This document shows positions 55,267-64,000 of a stretch of 64,000 bases of DNA, piece after piece (within the stretch, counting starts at the first letter, position 1; every line of letters begins with the position of its first letter). Position numbers and translations under genes: made by a program. Origin of the DNA: Firmicutes bacterium CAG:345 (lineage in GTDB: Bacteria > Bacillota_I > Bacilli_A > RFN20 > CAG-288); the NCBI GenBank assembly GCA_000433315.1, contig FR893385.1:152435-216434 (forward strand), read 5' to 3'. The notes beneath the pieces were generated by a model. That model did no database searches and was not told the origin of the DNA. It was given only the letters and a program-made list of their open reading frames with translations.

Positions 55267-58103
55267 CTTTTGCCTCCTTTATTAATTCTATCGAAATAGG
55301 TATTCATCATTTTTTCTATCAAATTAATTTCTTCTTTACTAAAATTGTATTTACTTAAATTCAATAAAGAAATATCAGTATTAGAACTTTTAATATCTAA
55401 TAAAAATTGTTTCACCTCAACATCTTCAATACTATCAATATCAAAAATACTCTCAATACAATATATATATCTAAATATAATTATTATTTTTTTTATTGAT
55501 TGATAATTATTTATGCTTTTTAAATTGCAATTAATCAAATAATTTTTATTGCTTTCTATAAATTTTTTATCATTATATAAAGAATCAAGCAAACAATAAA
55601 AATGATGCATTATAAGAATAAATTCATTTCTTGAAGTTCCAACATTACTCAAAAAATAATTACCATAAAACATTGCAATTTCAATTATTCCACTGCAAAA
55701 GAAATCAGCAAAAATATATGCAAAACATTTTAAACTGTTTGCATTTTTTATCAAATTAGCAATGATAAGCACTTTTTTATTTTCTATATATTCAGAATAT
55801 TTTTTCAATAATAAAATAGAAGCATCTGGATCATAACAAGACACATTTATAAGAGCTTCCGTAGCTTCAAATGGCGAAATATCATAATTATATTTTTCAA
55901 GCAGTCCTAAAAAGCAAGCAGAATCTAATTTAGAAGCTCCTTTATTTAGTAACTCTATCGCCTTTTCTCTTCGTTTTCCTTTAGCGAGCCAATAATAAGC
56001 TGAATAGCATTTATTTTCAGCTGCAAATGATAAACAAACTTGTGAATCAAATTCTGGCAAAAAAGTCTTATCTATAGTCAAAATAGCACCGCACAAATAA
56101 TTAGCAAAAACATTATTTTTATGAACTTTCAAAGATAGAAAATTTTTAAATTCATCTTTTGAAGATAATTTTAAAAATATATTTGTTTTTTTCTCTAAAA
56201 ATTTAGCCATTTGAAGATAAGAATTTTTCTTATTTCTTTTCATAGCTTCAAAATAATGAAGAAAAGCAATTTCTTCCCTATTTTTATTCTTAGAAAAAGT
56301 TAACATAAAATCAGCATACGGAACCAAGTAGTTATTATTAGTATTTTTTAAAGTTGTTAATAATTCTTCTGCTTTTTGGTAATTAGGATAATCTATATTT
56401 ATTCCAAGTTTAAAATTCATAGCTATTGCGTATATTTTTTCTGGTTTATCTTCATCACCATTTATTTTTAAGTAATATCTCATCGCTTCTTGCTCATCTT
56501 TTTTGAAACAAATTCCTTTTTCATAAAAAAAGCCTAAAAAATATGAACATTTAGCATTGTTTAATTTTTCTCCGCGCTCCAAATATAAACAAGTCTTCTG
56601 GAAATCATGTTGTATATAATCATCACGTGAATAGATGATTGCCAAATTCCAAAATGCTTCAGAATTTCCTAATGAAGCTGATTTATTTAAAATTTTTATA
56701 GCGTTTTCAACATCTCCTTGTTTTAAATAAAATAAGGCAACTTCATTCATGGCAGGTGGATAAGAATACACAAAGGCTGTCTTTATTACAAATTCATACC
56801 CTTGTCTTTTCAATTCAGAATCACTACTATCCATCAAAATTTTGCCAAATCTATATAAACCTTTAGGATCATTTTCATTCGCTGCAGCTTGATAATATGC
56901 AACGGCTTTAGCAAAATTTTTTCTAGTTCCAAATCCATATTCGAAAGAGCGTCCTAAATAAAATAATGCTTTATTTATTTTATACTCTTCCGCAATTTTA
57001 TAGAATTCAAAAGCTTTTGAATAATCTTTATCTACACCTATTCCTTCAAAATAGCAATTTCCTAAATTGACAAATGCTTCTCCAAAACCAGCATTACATG
57101 ATCTAACAAAAAAATCAACTGTTCTTTTTTTATCTATCGTTCCTAAAAAACCTTGCAAGCAAATTTCTCCACATCTATTTAAAGAATATCCATCTTCACT
57201 CATCAAGTAATAATCAAAAGCTTTTTGATAATCAATTTCACAAAATCCTGGTAAAGAATACAAATCTCCTAAAAGTCTTGAAGCATCTTGTCCAATTTCA
57301 TTTTGCTCTTTATAAACACTTTCAAGTATTTTTACCGCTTCTTGCAAATCTTTAGAATTTTCATTTCCATTAATATATAAAACAGCTAATGGTATAGCAG
57401 CTGGAGCATAATTCTTATCATAAGATTTCTCTAGATAATATAAAGCTTTTTCATAATCCTTTTTTTCTAAATCATCCCGCGAGTAAAATTTACCTAACAA
57501 GCACATTGCCGCTGGACTTTTATAAAAACATCCTAATTTATATAAAGTTTCCGCTTTATCCAAATCTTTCTCACCAAATTCGCCACTTTCATAAGCTGCA
57601 CCTAATTCACATATAGCATCCACTACACCTTCTTCAGCAGCTTGTTTCAAATAAGTAAAAACTTTTTTTAAATCTTTTTTTACAAAAATACCATCATAAT
57701 AAAATCTAGTTATTTCATATAATGCAGGAGGATAATTTAGCTTTACTGCTTTTTGCATATATTCAAATCCTAGTTTTTCATCGCTTTCAAAATTAAAAGC
57801 AGATATGCTATAAAAAATAGAAATTTCAAAATTTGCCAAAGCAAAATTATCTTTTGCAGATTCTAGTAATATTTGTTTAGCAAAATCATATTTTGTTTCA
57901 TCTGTACTTGTAAAGAAAATACTCATAGCATAAAGATATAAGTTAAAAGCATTCTTTTCACCAAAATAACTATCTTCTGCATAATCATATAATTTATAAA
58001 ATTCATCCTTTGGCATAGTTATTTCGCTAAAAAGGATTCCTTCTTTTATCTTATCAATAGCTTGTCTATAATTATCAATTTTATATTCTTTATATATTGT
58101 CAT
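55263..58103 (-). CDS. Giant Sel1-repeat protein
   Basis: 946 residues of helix pairs. At least a dozen Sel1-like repeats occupy about 90-600, with the usual A-x-x-x-Y/L-G-x-x-Y and G...KD..KA spacing (for example ALYEITRFYYDGIFVKKDLKK, cut here at the start of a unit). The later 300 residues are degenerate repeats. No signal peptide or membrane segment, so a cytoplasmic scaffold. Ribosome site GGTGA. Coupled to the CBS-pair gene, which suggests a nucleotide-sensing scaffold; that is an inference. Confidence 0.8.
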   Translation of the reverse strand: MTIYKEYKIDNYRQAIDKIKEGILFSEITMPKDEFYKLYDYAEDSYFGEKNAFNLYLYAMSIFFTSTDETKYDFAKQILLESAKDNFALANFEISIFYSISAFNFESDEKLGFEYMQKAVKLNYPPALYEITRFYYDGIFVKKDLKKVFTYLKQAAEEGVVDAICELGAAYESGEFGEKDLDKAETLYKLGCFYKSPAAMCLLGKFYSRDDLEKKDYEKALYYLEKSYDKNYAPAAIPLAVLYINGNENSKDLQEAVKILESVYKEQNEIGQDASRLLGDLYSLPGFCEIDYQKAFDYYLMSEDGYSLNRCGEICLQGFLGTIDKKRTVDFFVRSCNAGFGEAFVNLGNCYFEGIGVDKDYSKAFEFYKIAEEYKINKALFYLGRSFEYGFGTRKNFAKAVAYYQAAANENDPKGLYRFGKILMDSSDSELKRQGYEFVIKTAFVYSYPPAMNEVALFYLKQGDVENAIKILNKSASLGNSEAFWNLAIIYSRDDYIQHDFQKTCLYLERGEKLNNAKCSYFLGFFYEKGICFKKDEQEAMRYYLKINGDEDKPEKIYAIAMNFKLGINIDYPNYQKAEELLTTLKNTNNNYLVPYADFMLTFSKNKNREEIAFLHYFEAMKRNKKNSYLQMAKFLEKKTNIFLKLSSKDEFKNFLSLKVHKNNVFANYLCGAILTIDKTFLPEFDSQVCLSFAAENKCYSAYYWLAKGKRREKAIELLNKGASKLDSACFLGLLEKYNYDISPFEATEALINVSCYDPDASILLLKKYSEYIENKKVLIIANLIKNANSLKCFAYIFADFFCSGIIEIAMFYGNYFLSNVGTSRNEFILIMHHFYCLLDSLYNDKKFIESNKNYLINCNLKSINNYQSIKKIIIIFRYIYCIESIFDIDSIEDVEVKQFLLDIKSSNTDISLLNLSKYNFSKEEINLIEKMMNTYFDRINKGGKR

Positions 58104-58160
58104 TGTTTCACCAACACTAAAATTGTATCATAGTTTAGCTGCCAATAATACTTTTATCAC

Positions 58161-58826
58161 TTACACTTTTGCCATTCTGACACCTTGATAAATTGCTTCA
58201 ACAATACTTTGTTGATATTTTTCCTCGCAAAGTTTTTTTCTTTCTGCTTGATTGGACAAAAATCCACATTCAATCAATACCGCAGGAACTTTTGTTTTCA
58301 TAAATAAATAATACTTTTCTGAATGTATTATTTTTTCTAGTCCTGTTAGTTTATTTAGGTAATTTTGAATAGAAACAGCATATTGCTTAGATATTCCATC
58401 ATTATATCGATAATATACCATTGGTCCAAAAACTGAATTATCAATTAAAGAATTTAAATGTAATGATATCAACAAATCAGGATTGATAAAATTAATCATT
58501 TCTGCACGTTTTTTTAAATCATCAATCTTATGATTATAACTATCTTCTTTTGATAAATCATAATCTTCAGTTCTTGAAAAATAGATAAAGCAATTATTTT
58601 GAATAAAAATATCACCTAATTTCTTAGCTATTTTTAAATTTAATTCCTTTTCAAAAATATTTCCTGAATATGTTCCGGGATCCATACCTCCATGTCCAGC
58701 ATCTATAAAAATTTTGTAATCCGTAATATTATTCTCTACTATTGAGCTTTTTTCATAATCAAAATTGATTATCAAAAGAAAAACTATCAATATAAAAGAA
58801 CTAAAAAAGGCAATTATTTTTTTCAT
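58161..58826 (-). CDS. cwlD: N-acetylmuramoyl-L-alanine amidase, CwlD-like
   Basis: 221 residues. One N-terminal membrane segment (about 5-21), then an Amidase_3 domain: IFIDAGHGGMDPG (zinc His), EKELNLKIA (zinc Glu), SLHLNSL (zinc His) and VLIECGFLSN (catalytic Glu). Length and architecture match CwlD, the enzyme that with PdaA makes muramic lactam in the spore cortex. The spoIVA and spoVIF-like genes elsewhere in the window support this over a vegetative amidase. Confidence 0.8.
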   Translation of the reverse strand: MKKIIAFFSSFILIVFLLIINFDYEKSSIVENNITDYKIFIDAGHGGMDPGTYSGNIFEKELNLKIAKKLGDIFIQNNCFIYFSRTEDYDLSKEDSYNHKIDDLKKRAEMINFINPDLLISLHLNSLIDNSVFGPMVYYRYNDGISKQYAVSIQNYLNKLTGLEKIIHSEKYYLFMKTKVPAVLIECGFLSNQAERKKLCEEKYQQSIVEAIYQGVRMAKV

Positions 58827-58858
58827 AGTATAACCTATGATAATTGACTCTTAAATAT

Positions 58859-60979
58859 TTATGCCAAAACTAAACTATCTATTTCTACAACAAGATATTC
58901 AGATTCTTGCAATATATAATTGAAAGAAATATAATCACCTTTCATCATCACATAAAGTTTTGAATTCATGTCTAATGGTGCTTTATAAACAATATCATTA
59001 TTGTTTTCTACTGTAAAATATGCAAAATTTCCAACAATTTCTTTTCTTGAAACAGTACCACTAACTGTATTTGATTCAACTTTTCCTCCTAAAGATTTTA
59101 AATATTCTGTATAAGCCATTAATAGACTATCTTCTATAATAGGTTCTTCCCCTGTCTCTTGATTTATGAAAACATATTTTTGAACTTTAACATCATTTTT
59201 CAAAGTTAAAAAGAAAGTAGGAGTATTATTAATAGAAATATATATAGGCCAAGTTGCCGTTAAATTCATTGCTTTCACAGAATCATCTAACCTTGCAATA
59301 TCCATAGCTCTATTTTCAGTAATCCCAATTTTAGAATAAAACTTTGCTTTCATAGTTCTTAATGAAAAAGTTATAAAGCCTATTGCAGTCTGATCTCTTT
59401 CATCAGAAGAAGTAACACTTGATACATAAAAAGGTTCTCCATCTTTAATGAAATAATTATATCCTTCATTTATTATAAAAACATCTTCTTTAGTACCAAT
59501 TGTTGCATTGATAAAGCCTTTTTTATATTTAAAATTATAACTTGCTAAATTTTCAACTATTTTTAAATCAACAACATGATCAATCCATAATGGAGCATTA
59601 TCAATATTATAACTATTAATTGTTCCTGTATCCGCTTCAATTGTTAAAACTTTACTTGGAACCTTGCCACCAAAAACACCAACTTTTTTCTCATAACAAG
59701 GAACAATCCAATAAGGGTGATAATTATCATCTATTTCAAAATAATAACTATCAAATAAATCATATATATTATTTAAACGTATATGTCTTAATAGATCAGA
59801 ATAAAGCTTAGCACTTTCGCAATAGACAATCGGATAATCTGTAATGAGTTTGTTTTCTCCGGTAACCAAATCAACATAAATATATCCCGGTGTTCCTATT
59901 TTATTATTTTGCATCGATAAAAAGAAATTAGAATATTCTAACGGAACAACTCTAATTATTTTTTGAACACCTTCATATTCAAAACTCTGTATATTAAAAT
60001 GATTTTGATTAATATAATACTGATTTCCGAAATCACCCAATGCAATTTCCGCTTGTCTTAAAGCCATTGCTTTATCTAAGATTGGTAAAACAATATCATT
60101 ATCTTTATAATTAAAATCTTCATTCAATTTTTGAGTATCATTTATTGTTTCAATAGTTAAAAGATTAGCATAATCTTTTGCCCTAAATAATTCAGCAGAG
60201 GTTAATTCTCCAACAATAGAAAATAAAATTGAAACACCTAGGATTGAAGAAATAGTCCATTTATATATTTTTGCTGTGCTTTTCAAATTTTTTATAAATA
60301 ATTTATATATCGCATAAACTATTACCGAACTAGTTAAAATAATAGATATTGTAATAAAAATAACAAAAGAACCGGATTTAAAACTTAAAGGAGGAAGAAT
60401 GATAAAGTAATAGAACAATATAAAAATTGCTGTTGCTATAAATAAAACAGGTATTTTTATTGCCAATGGAAGCTTTTCATCTGAAGCTTTAGGTTTAAAA
60501 ATATTGAAATAATATGTTAATAAAAATATAGTTGGAATAGCAAAAATTAAAGAGAATATAAAGCATACAATACTATCAGTAAAAATAGAAATAAGAGCTA
60601 AAAGCAATACTAAGAAAACTAATACACCTATAAAAATAAAAGGTTTGTTTTTTTTATAAGCAAAAAAATCATATAGAGAATTGTTAAATTTATTATTTTT
60701 ATTGAAAAAATCAACTTGATTTATTTTATTCATCAATTTATTTTGTTCAATAAACTCAGAAAACTGTGGTTTATTAATCCAATATAAAACTGTATCTCTA
60801 TTTATATATTTTTTATTCTTCTTATTTAAATTCAATAATAGTTCATCTTTTAAAATTGTAGAAAAATCAGCATAGTCTTCTTCCTTCAAATTCTTTTTAA
60901 AAAATCCATTATCTTTTAAAGATTCTACAAATTCTTTAATGAAATCATCCAAGTTTTCTTTTGTTATTCTATTTATCAT
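58859..60979 (-). CDS. Large multi-pass membrane protein, unknown
   Basis: 706 residues from the ATG at 60979; the longer frame would run through the terminator of rpsR. A soluble N-terminus (~110 residues) is followed by about six membrane segments between 115 and 300, then ~400 residues of beta-rich, probably extracellular sequence ending in an OB-like unit (TVSGTVSRKEIVGNFAYFTV). No family recognised. Directly upstream of cwlD. Confidence 0.65.
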   Translation of the reverse strand: MINRITKENLDDFIKEFVESLKDNGFFKKNLKEEDYADFSTILKDELLLNLNKKNKKYINRDTVLYWINKPQFSEFIEQNKLMNKINQVDFFNKNNKFNNSLYDFFAYKKNKPFIFIGVLVFLVLLLALISIFTDSIVCFIFSLIFAIPTIFLLTYYFNIFKPKASDEKLPLAIKIPVLFIATAIFILFYYFIILPPLSFKSGSFVIFITISIILTSSVIVYAIYKLFIKNLKSTAKIYKWTISSILGVSILFSIVGELTSAELFRAKDYANLLTIETINDTQKLNEDFNYKDNDIVLPILDKAMALRQAEIALGDFGNQYYINQNHFNIQSFEYEGVQKIIRVVPLEYSNFFLSMQNNKIGTPGYIYVDLVTGENKLITDYPIVYCESAKLYSDLLRHIRLNNIYDLFDSYYFEIDDNYHPYWIVPCYEKKVGVFGGKVPSKVLTIEADTGTINSYNIDNAPLWIDHVVDLKIVENLASYNFKYKKGFINATIGTKEDVFIINEGYNYFIKDGEPFYVSSVTSSDERDQTAIGFITFSLRTMKAKFYSKIGITENRAMDIARLDDSVKAMNLTATWPIYISINNTPTFFLTLKNDVKVQKYVFINQETGEEPIIEDSLLMAYTEYLKSLGGKVESNTVSGTVSRKEIVGNFAYFTVENNNDIVYKAPLDMNSKLYVMMKGDYISFNYILQESEYLVVEIDSLVLA

Positions 60980-61028
60980 TTCGCATCTTTTCCTTTTTTT
61001 ATTATAACATAGAGCAAAGCATAGCAAA

Positions 61029-61051
61029 CAAAAAACCAGGCCGAAGCCTGG
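61029..61051 (-). terminator. Terminator of rpsF-ssb-rpsR
   Basis: CCAGGC/GCCTGG stem with a four-base loop, followed on the minus strand by six Ts. Confidence 0.93.
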
Positions 61052-61060
61052 CAAAATTGG

Positions 61061-61285
61061 TTAGTCAGCAATATATGGAAGTAAAGCCATATAACGTGCA
61101 TTCTTGATAGCTTTTGCTAACATTCTTTGATATTTAGCAGAAGTACCGGTAACACGACGGGATGTGATTTTACCAGAAGGAGAAATAAATCTCTTAAGCA
61201 ATTCAACATCTTTATAGTCAATGGTCTTAATTTTATTCTTAGTAAAGTAACAAACCTTCTTTTTTGGTTTTTGTCTCTTGAACAT
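61061..61285 (-). CDS. rpsR: Ribosomal protein S18
   Basis: 74 residues. Family marks KVCYFTKNKIKTIDYKDVELLK (18-21 region) and ISPSGKITSRRVTGTSAKYQR, ending ARYMALLPY. Last gene of the classic rpsF-ssb-rpsR operon. Confidence 0.97.
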   Translation of the reverse strand: MFKRQKPKKKVCYFTKNKIKTIDYKDVELLKRFISPSGKITSRRVTGTSAKYQRMLAKAIKNARYMALLPYIAD

Positions 61286-61299
61286 TTAAGATTACCTTT

Positions 61300-61743
61300 C
61301 TAGAATGGTAAATCATCATCAGTAGTAATATCCGATTCTTGATTATCATTCATTTCAGCGCTCGAATAACTATTTTGAGATCTATTATCTTCATATCCTA
61401 ATGAAGATTGGTCATTGCCACTATCTTGTCTTTTTTCTAAGAAAGTAACAGTGTCAGCAATAACTTCAACAACAGAAACCTTGCGATTTTCGTTATTTGT
61501 ATAAGATCTTTGATTTAAACGTCCATCAACACCGAGCAACATACCTTTGTGAACGTATTTTGCAATATTATCAGCAGTTTGATTCCAAGCTGTAACTGGA
61601 ATAAAACTAGTTGTTCTCTCCGCGCCTTGTCTAACACGATTATCAATTGCTAAAGTGAAGGATACAACTGACATTCCGCTTGTTGTCTTTCTAAGCTCTG
61701 GATCACGAACAATTCTACCAACTAATACAGCACGATTCATCAT
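61300..61743 (-). CDS. ssb: Single-stranded DNA-binding protein
   Basis: 147 residues. OB fold opening NRAVLVGRIVRDPELR, then FTLAIDN, FIPVTAWNQTADNIAKYVHKG, a Gln/Asn-rich linker and the acidic partner-binding tip DDDLPF. Two adjacent ATGs start it; AGGAG favours the first. Confidence 0.97.
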   Translation of the reverse strand: MMNRAVLVGRIVRDPELRKTTSGMSVVSFTLAIDNRVRQGAERTTSFIPVTAWNQTADNIAKYVHKGMLLGVDGRLNQRSYTNNENRKVSVVEVIADTVTFLEKRQDSGNDQSSLGYEDNRSQNSYSSAEMNDNQESDITTDDDLPF

Positions 61744-61767
61744 AACATTATTCTCCTTTCGTTAATC

Positions 61768-62055
61768 TTAATCGATTACAGTGACTAAAGAACGAAGAAC
61801 TTTACTATCCAAACGTGTTATACGATTGAATTCTTCAATGCATTTTGGTTTTTCGGTGCTAAGTTTAAGCACAACGTAATAACCTTTCTTAACCTTGTTA
61901 ATTTCATAAGCAAGATCACGAAGACCCCACTCATTAGTTTCATCGATAGTTGCACCATTAGAAGTAAGAATATTAGCTAAGCTAGCAACTTCATTCTTTC
62001 TGGTTTCATCATCGAGTTCAGGTGTAAGAATATACATGATTTCATATTTTCTCAT
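61768..62055 (-). CDS. rpsF: Ribosomal protein S6
   Basis: 95 residues beginning MRKYEIMYILTPELDDE, with WGLRDLAYEINKVKKGYYVVL and the closing RITRLDSKVLRSLVT. Binds S18 on the 30S platform; the S6:S18 pair represses its own mRNA in many bacteria. Confidence 0.97.
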   Translation of the reverse strand: MRKYEIMYILTPELDDETRKNEVASLANILTSNGATIDETNEWGLRDLAYEINKVKKGYYVVLKLSTEKPKCIEEFNRITRLDSKVLRSLVTVID

Positions 62056-62132
62056 GTCATACCTCCCTATGGTCTTTCCGGCTACTTTATTAAAATAAGT
62101 AGCAGAAGAAGTACTGGTACCTTCACATACCT
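62056..62132 (-). promoter_or_regulatory. rpsF leader, candidate S6:S18 autoregulatory RNA
   Basis: The leader starts a few bases after the promoter -10. It folds into GAAG(G)TA/TACTTC, then GCTACTT/AAGTAGC followed directly by CCGG, and the ribosome site GGGAGG. A hairpin next to an unpaired CCG is the reported mark of S6:S18-binding leaders. The match is partial and by eye. Confidence 0.45.
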
Positions 62133-62138
62133 TTGGTT

Positions 62139-62167
62139 ATTTTACATAAATACCGAAGATTTGTCAA
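62139..62167 (-). promoter_or_regulatory. Promoter of rpsF-ssb-rpsR
   Basis: Minus strand TTGACA, 17 bases, TAAAAT, a near-consensus promoter about 80 bases before rpsF. Confidence 0.8.
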
Positions 62168-62238
62168 CCTCTTTCATTCCTTCTTCATTATTATATAAGC
62201 CCTTTTTATATATTTTTTGCAAAGATAAGTAATATTAT

Positions 62239-62730
62239 TTACCATTCCAATTTTTCATCATCTTTGTCATACTTTTTCTTCTTTTTGTTATTAGGTAATT
62301 TTGTATAACACATTTGACATAAAATTGATGTTTCATGATTTATTAGTCCGCATTTTGGACAAATATTTGTTAAAGATGCACCACATTTTGGACAAACAGT
62401 ATATTTTTTTCCTTTTTCTAATGATGAATGACAAGATGGACATTGAGTGTTCAATCTTTCGACTGTTTTCTTATAATCTTTGGCATCAAATCCCTTTATT
62501 CCATCAAATGACGATGAATAATTATCTGATGCATAAATATCTTCATCTTTTTTATTGTAATTTTCTTTCTGAATAGTTTCTTTTTTAGCAAAAATGCTTT
62601 TTATTGTCATGATTTTTTCATCATTATTTTCTTTATTTTTTCCATTTTTCTTAGCAGTCAAAAAAGATTGAAATATAATTATAAAAACAAAAATCAAAAA
62701 AAACATTGAAAAGAAAATAGTTATTCCCAT
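62239..62730 (-). CDS. Membrane protein with double zinc ribbon
   Basis: 163 residues. N-terminal membrane segment (about 3-24), charged linker, then four CxxC pairs: CPSC, CPKC, CPKC and CQMC (residues about 98-145) forming two zinc ribbons. Follows the MarR gene by one base. Function unknown; such proteins often scaffold at the membrane. Confidence 0.7.
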   Translation of the reverse strand: MGITIFFSMFFLIFVFIIIFQSFLTAKKNGKNKENNDEKIMTIKSIFAKKETIQKENYNKKDEDIYASDNYSSSFDGIKGFDAKDYKKTVERLNTQCPSCHSSLEKGKKYTVCPKCGASLTNICPKCGLINHETSILCQMCYTKLPNNKKKKKYDKDDEKLEW

Positions 62731-62731
62731 A

Positions 62732-63205
62732 TTAATTTTCCTCTTCTTCTAAAGAATTCATTTTAATCATAGAAGAATAATTTTTAAATTTTTCTCCAAT
62801 ATTTTTCAAATCCGAAGAAATTTCTAGTATCTTAAATAAATGCTCTTTTTCTTCACCTAAAATGTTTAGCCATTCATAAAATAATTCACATAGAATTTGA
62901 ATTTTTGAGTTAAAAATATTCTTACCATTCTCAGTCATATCAACATAAATTTCTCTTCTATTGGTCGGATTTATTTCACGAGTGATCAAATTGTTATCTT
63001 CCAATATTTTTAAATGACTTGTTACAGTAGGACGAGCAACATTAATAGACTCACTTATTTCAGATGGTTTAGCTTTTTCATGAGACATGAGATAAAGCAT
63101 TATTCTATTAGGAATTGAAGCAATATCTATAAAAGGATTTAACTCCCCTTGTGTATATATTTTTTCAATTAATGATAGCAAAGTTATAACTGAATAATTA
63201 TCCAT
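62732..63205 (-). CDS. MarR-family transcription regulator
   Basis: 157 residues from the ATG at 63205 (GAGGGG upstream). Winged helix with KPSEISESINVARPTVTSHLKILEDN (recognition helix from about 55) and the wing LITREINPTNRREIYVDMTENG. First gene of a pair with the zinc-ribbon membrane protein, which may be its target. Effector unknown. Confidence 0.88.
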   Translation of the reverse strand: MDNYSVITLLSLIEKIYTQGELNPFIDIASIPNRIMLYLMSHEKAKPSEISESINVARPTVTSHLKILEDNNLITREINPTNRREIYVDMTENGKNIFNSKIQILCELFYEWLNILGEEKEHLFKILEISSDLKNIGEKFKNYSSMIKMNSLEEEEN

Positions 63206-63259
63206 AATACCCCTCACTAATTTAAGTTTAACATAATTACTTTTTTCTGAAAAGATTTC

Positions 63260-64000
63260 TTAATTCCATTGTCTAAAAACAACTTCTTTAACGTTTTCAG
63301 TATCTTTTGTAAAATAATCTTTTTTTCCTTTTGAAGTTGTGAAATTATTTTTTTCATCGATATATATTTTTGAATTAAACCATTCAGTATCTTTTAAAAT
63401 AGTCAAATTATTCGAAGCAGCAACACCAACTTCTTCACCATTAGTTGAAACAATAATATTTCCATTTAATGGCTTTTCTTCCGAATCCATTCCATAAGAA
63501 GTAGCATAAACTTTATCAGTAAATTTAGATATATTAGAGACAAAAGTTTGTGTTGGAAAAACATTTAAATAATTAGATGTATATTCAGGATTACCTGCCG
63601 AGCATGAAACAACACACATCTTTGGTTGAATAAGATTTAAAAAATCCATAGTAGATGAAGTTTTAGAGCCATGATGAGCAGCTTTATATAGATCTACCGT
63701 TGGGAAATCTTTGTCAGAATAATATTCAGTGAATTTCTTTTCTCCATTTCCTTCCAAATCACCCGTAAGTAAAAAATAGTGATCATTATACTTAAATCTT
63801 GTAATGACAGAATTATTATTTTCATCACTTTTATCAGTGTTCCAATAGTAATAATTCCATAGTATTTCCATGGAAATATTATCTGTTAAATTATAAACTC
63901 TTTTAGCTCCATTTTTTTCATCAAAACAATCAGAAGCTAAATAATGATTAGCTCCACTATTATCTCTAGCAGTTTTATAAGAATTATATGTCGCTGTTGT
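63260..64000 (-). CDS. ComEC-like metallo-beta-lactamase-fold hydrolase, partial
   Basis: 247 codons run open to the window edge, so the N-terminus lies outside; the ATG at 63871 is internal. The second half of a ComEC/Rec2-type MBL domain is visible: YFLLTGDLEGNGE (metal Asp), then YKAAHHGSKTSST (the HHGS motif) and CVVSCSAGNPEY. After the domain about 80 residues form a beta-rich tail. No membrane channel is seen in this part, so it may be a secreted MBL protein rather than full ComEC. In competence proteins this domain is thought to degrade the non-transported DNA strand. Confidence 0.75.
   Translation of the reverse strand, partial: TTATYNSYKTARDNSGANHYLASDCFDEKNGAKRVYNLTDNISMEILWNYYYWNTDKSDENNNSVITRFKYNDHYFLLTGDLEGNGEKKFTEYYSDKDFPTVDLYKAAHHGSKTSSTMDFLNLIQPKMCVVSCSAGNPEYTSNYLNVFPTQTFVSNISKFTDKVYATSYGMDSEEKPLNGNIIVSTNGEEVGVAASNNLTILKDTEWFNSKIYIDEKNNFTTSKGKKDYFTKDTENVKEVVFRQWN

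Noticed and set aside
60980..61054. N-terminal extension of the large membrane protein
   Set aside because: It would be translated from within the rpsR terminator; the ATG at 60979 fits better.
1..64000. Mycoplasma genetic code (TGA as Trp)
   Set aside because: TGA ends genes in tight overlaps (11704, 29715) and tryptophan is written TGG throughout the recognised proteins.

Overview
The window reads as chromosome from a very AT-rich (roughly 30% GC by eye) Bacillota of the class Bacilli, close to the branch that also gave rise to the Mollicutes. It has SpoIVA, a SpoVIF-like protein and a CwlD-like amidase, which are sporulation genes. It also has mollicute-like features: many Ser/Thr-linked lipoproteins, a UgpC-type ABC ATPase with a large insertion, and a surface nuclease beside that transporter. 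TGA is used as a stop codon (for example at 11704 and 29715), so the code is standard and not the Mycoplasma code. An uncultured gut Bacilli lineage is a reasonable guess but is not proved here.

Layout. 1-482 is a partial TVP38/DedA membrane protein. 502-4131 is a very large protein that looks like a catalytically dead SF1 helicase-nuclease (DUF4011/DUF3320 type). 4199-10641 is a complete phosphate-starvation operon in the order pstS-pstC-pstA-pstB-phoU-phoP-phoR. It is preceded by three Pho-box half-sites on an exact 11-nt period, followed by tRNA-Arg(CCU). 10927-13591 holds a HAD hydrolase, an acyl-ACP thioesterase, a small membrane protein and uridine kinase. 13687-15663 is transketolase, with a branched, unidentified structured RNA just upstream. 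15988-16061 is tRNA-Thr(GGU). 16463-17961 is a DUF234-type AAA ATPase whose promoter is covered by tandem 15-nt palindromes. 18450-20950 is a large lipoprotein whose signal-peptide start is out of frame by one base at an A6 tract. 21068-23411 is the YjjI glycyl-radical enzyme with its YjjW activase. 23486-29065 holds a glycosyltransferase, exonuclease III, a NifX-like protein, MetRS and ribosomal protein L31.

29301-37496 is a housekeeping and sporulation block whose order matches, as I recall it, two B. subtilis neighbourhoods: cmk-der-gpsA-spoVIF-spoIVA-hup, then dapB-cca-dnaD-nth. spoIVA has a good sigma-E promoter. 37989-51448 is a large minus-strand surface and transport cluster: a membrane protein, an insertion-bearing ABC ATPase, two permeases, two related solute-binding lipoproteins, a staphylococcal-nuclease-like lipoprotein, a zinc-ribbon membrane protein and a Big2/OB-fold lipoprotein. 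A perfect CcpA cre site lies upstream. The combination of nuclease and insertion-bearing transporter resembles the MG185-MG189 / MPN133-MPN136 cluster of human mycoplasmas. It suggests a nucleic-acid scavenging system that is older than wall loss, and it is the strongest candidate for an interesting system here.

51826-64000 holds a membrane protein, a lysophospholipase-like hydrolase, UppP, a CBS-pair protein overlapping a giant Sel1-repeat protein, CwlD, a large membrane protein, the rpsF-ssb-rpsR operon with its promoter and leader, a zinc-ribbon membrane protein with a MarR regulator, and a partial ComEC-like metallo-beta-lactamase running off the end.
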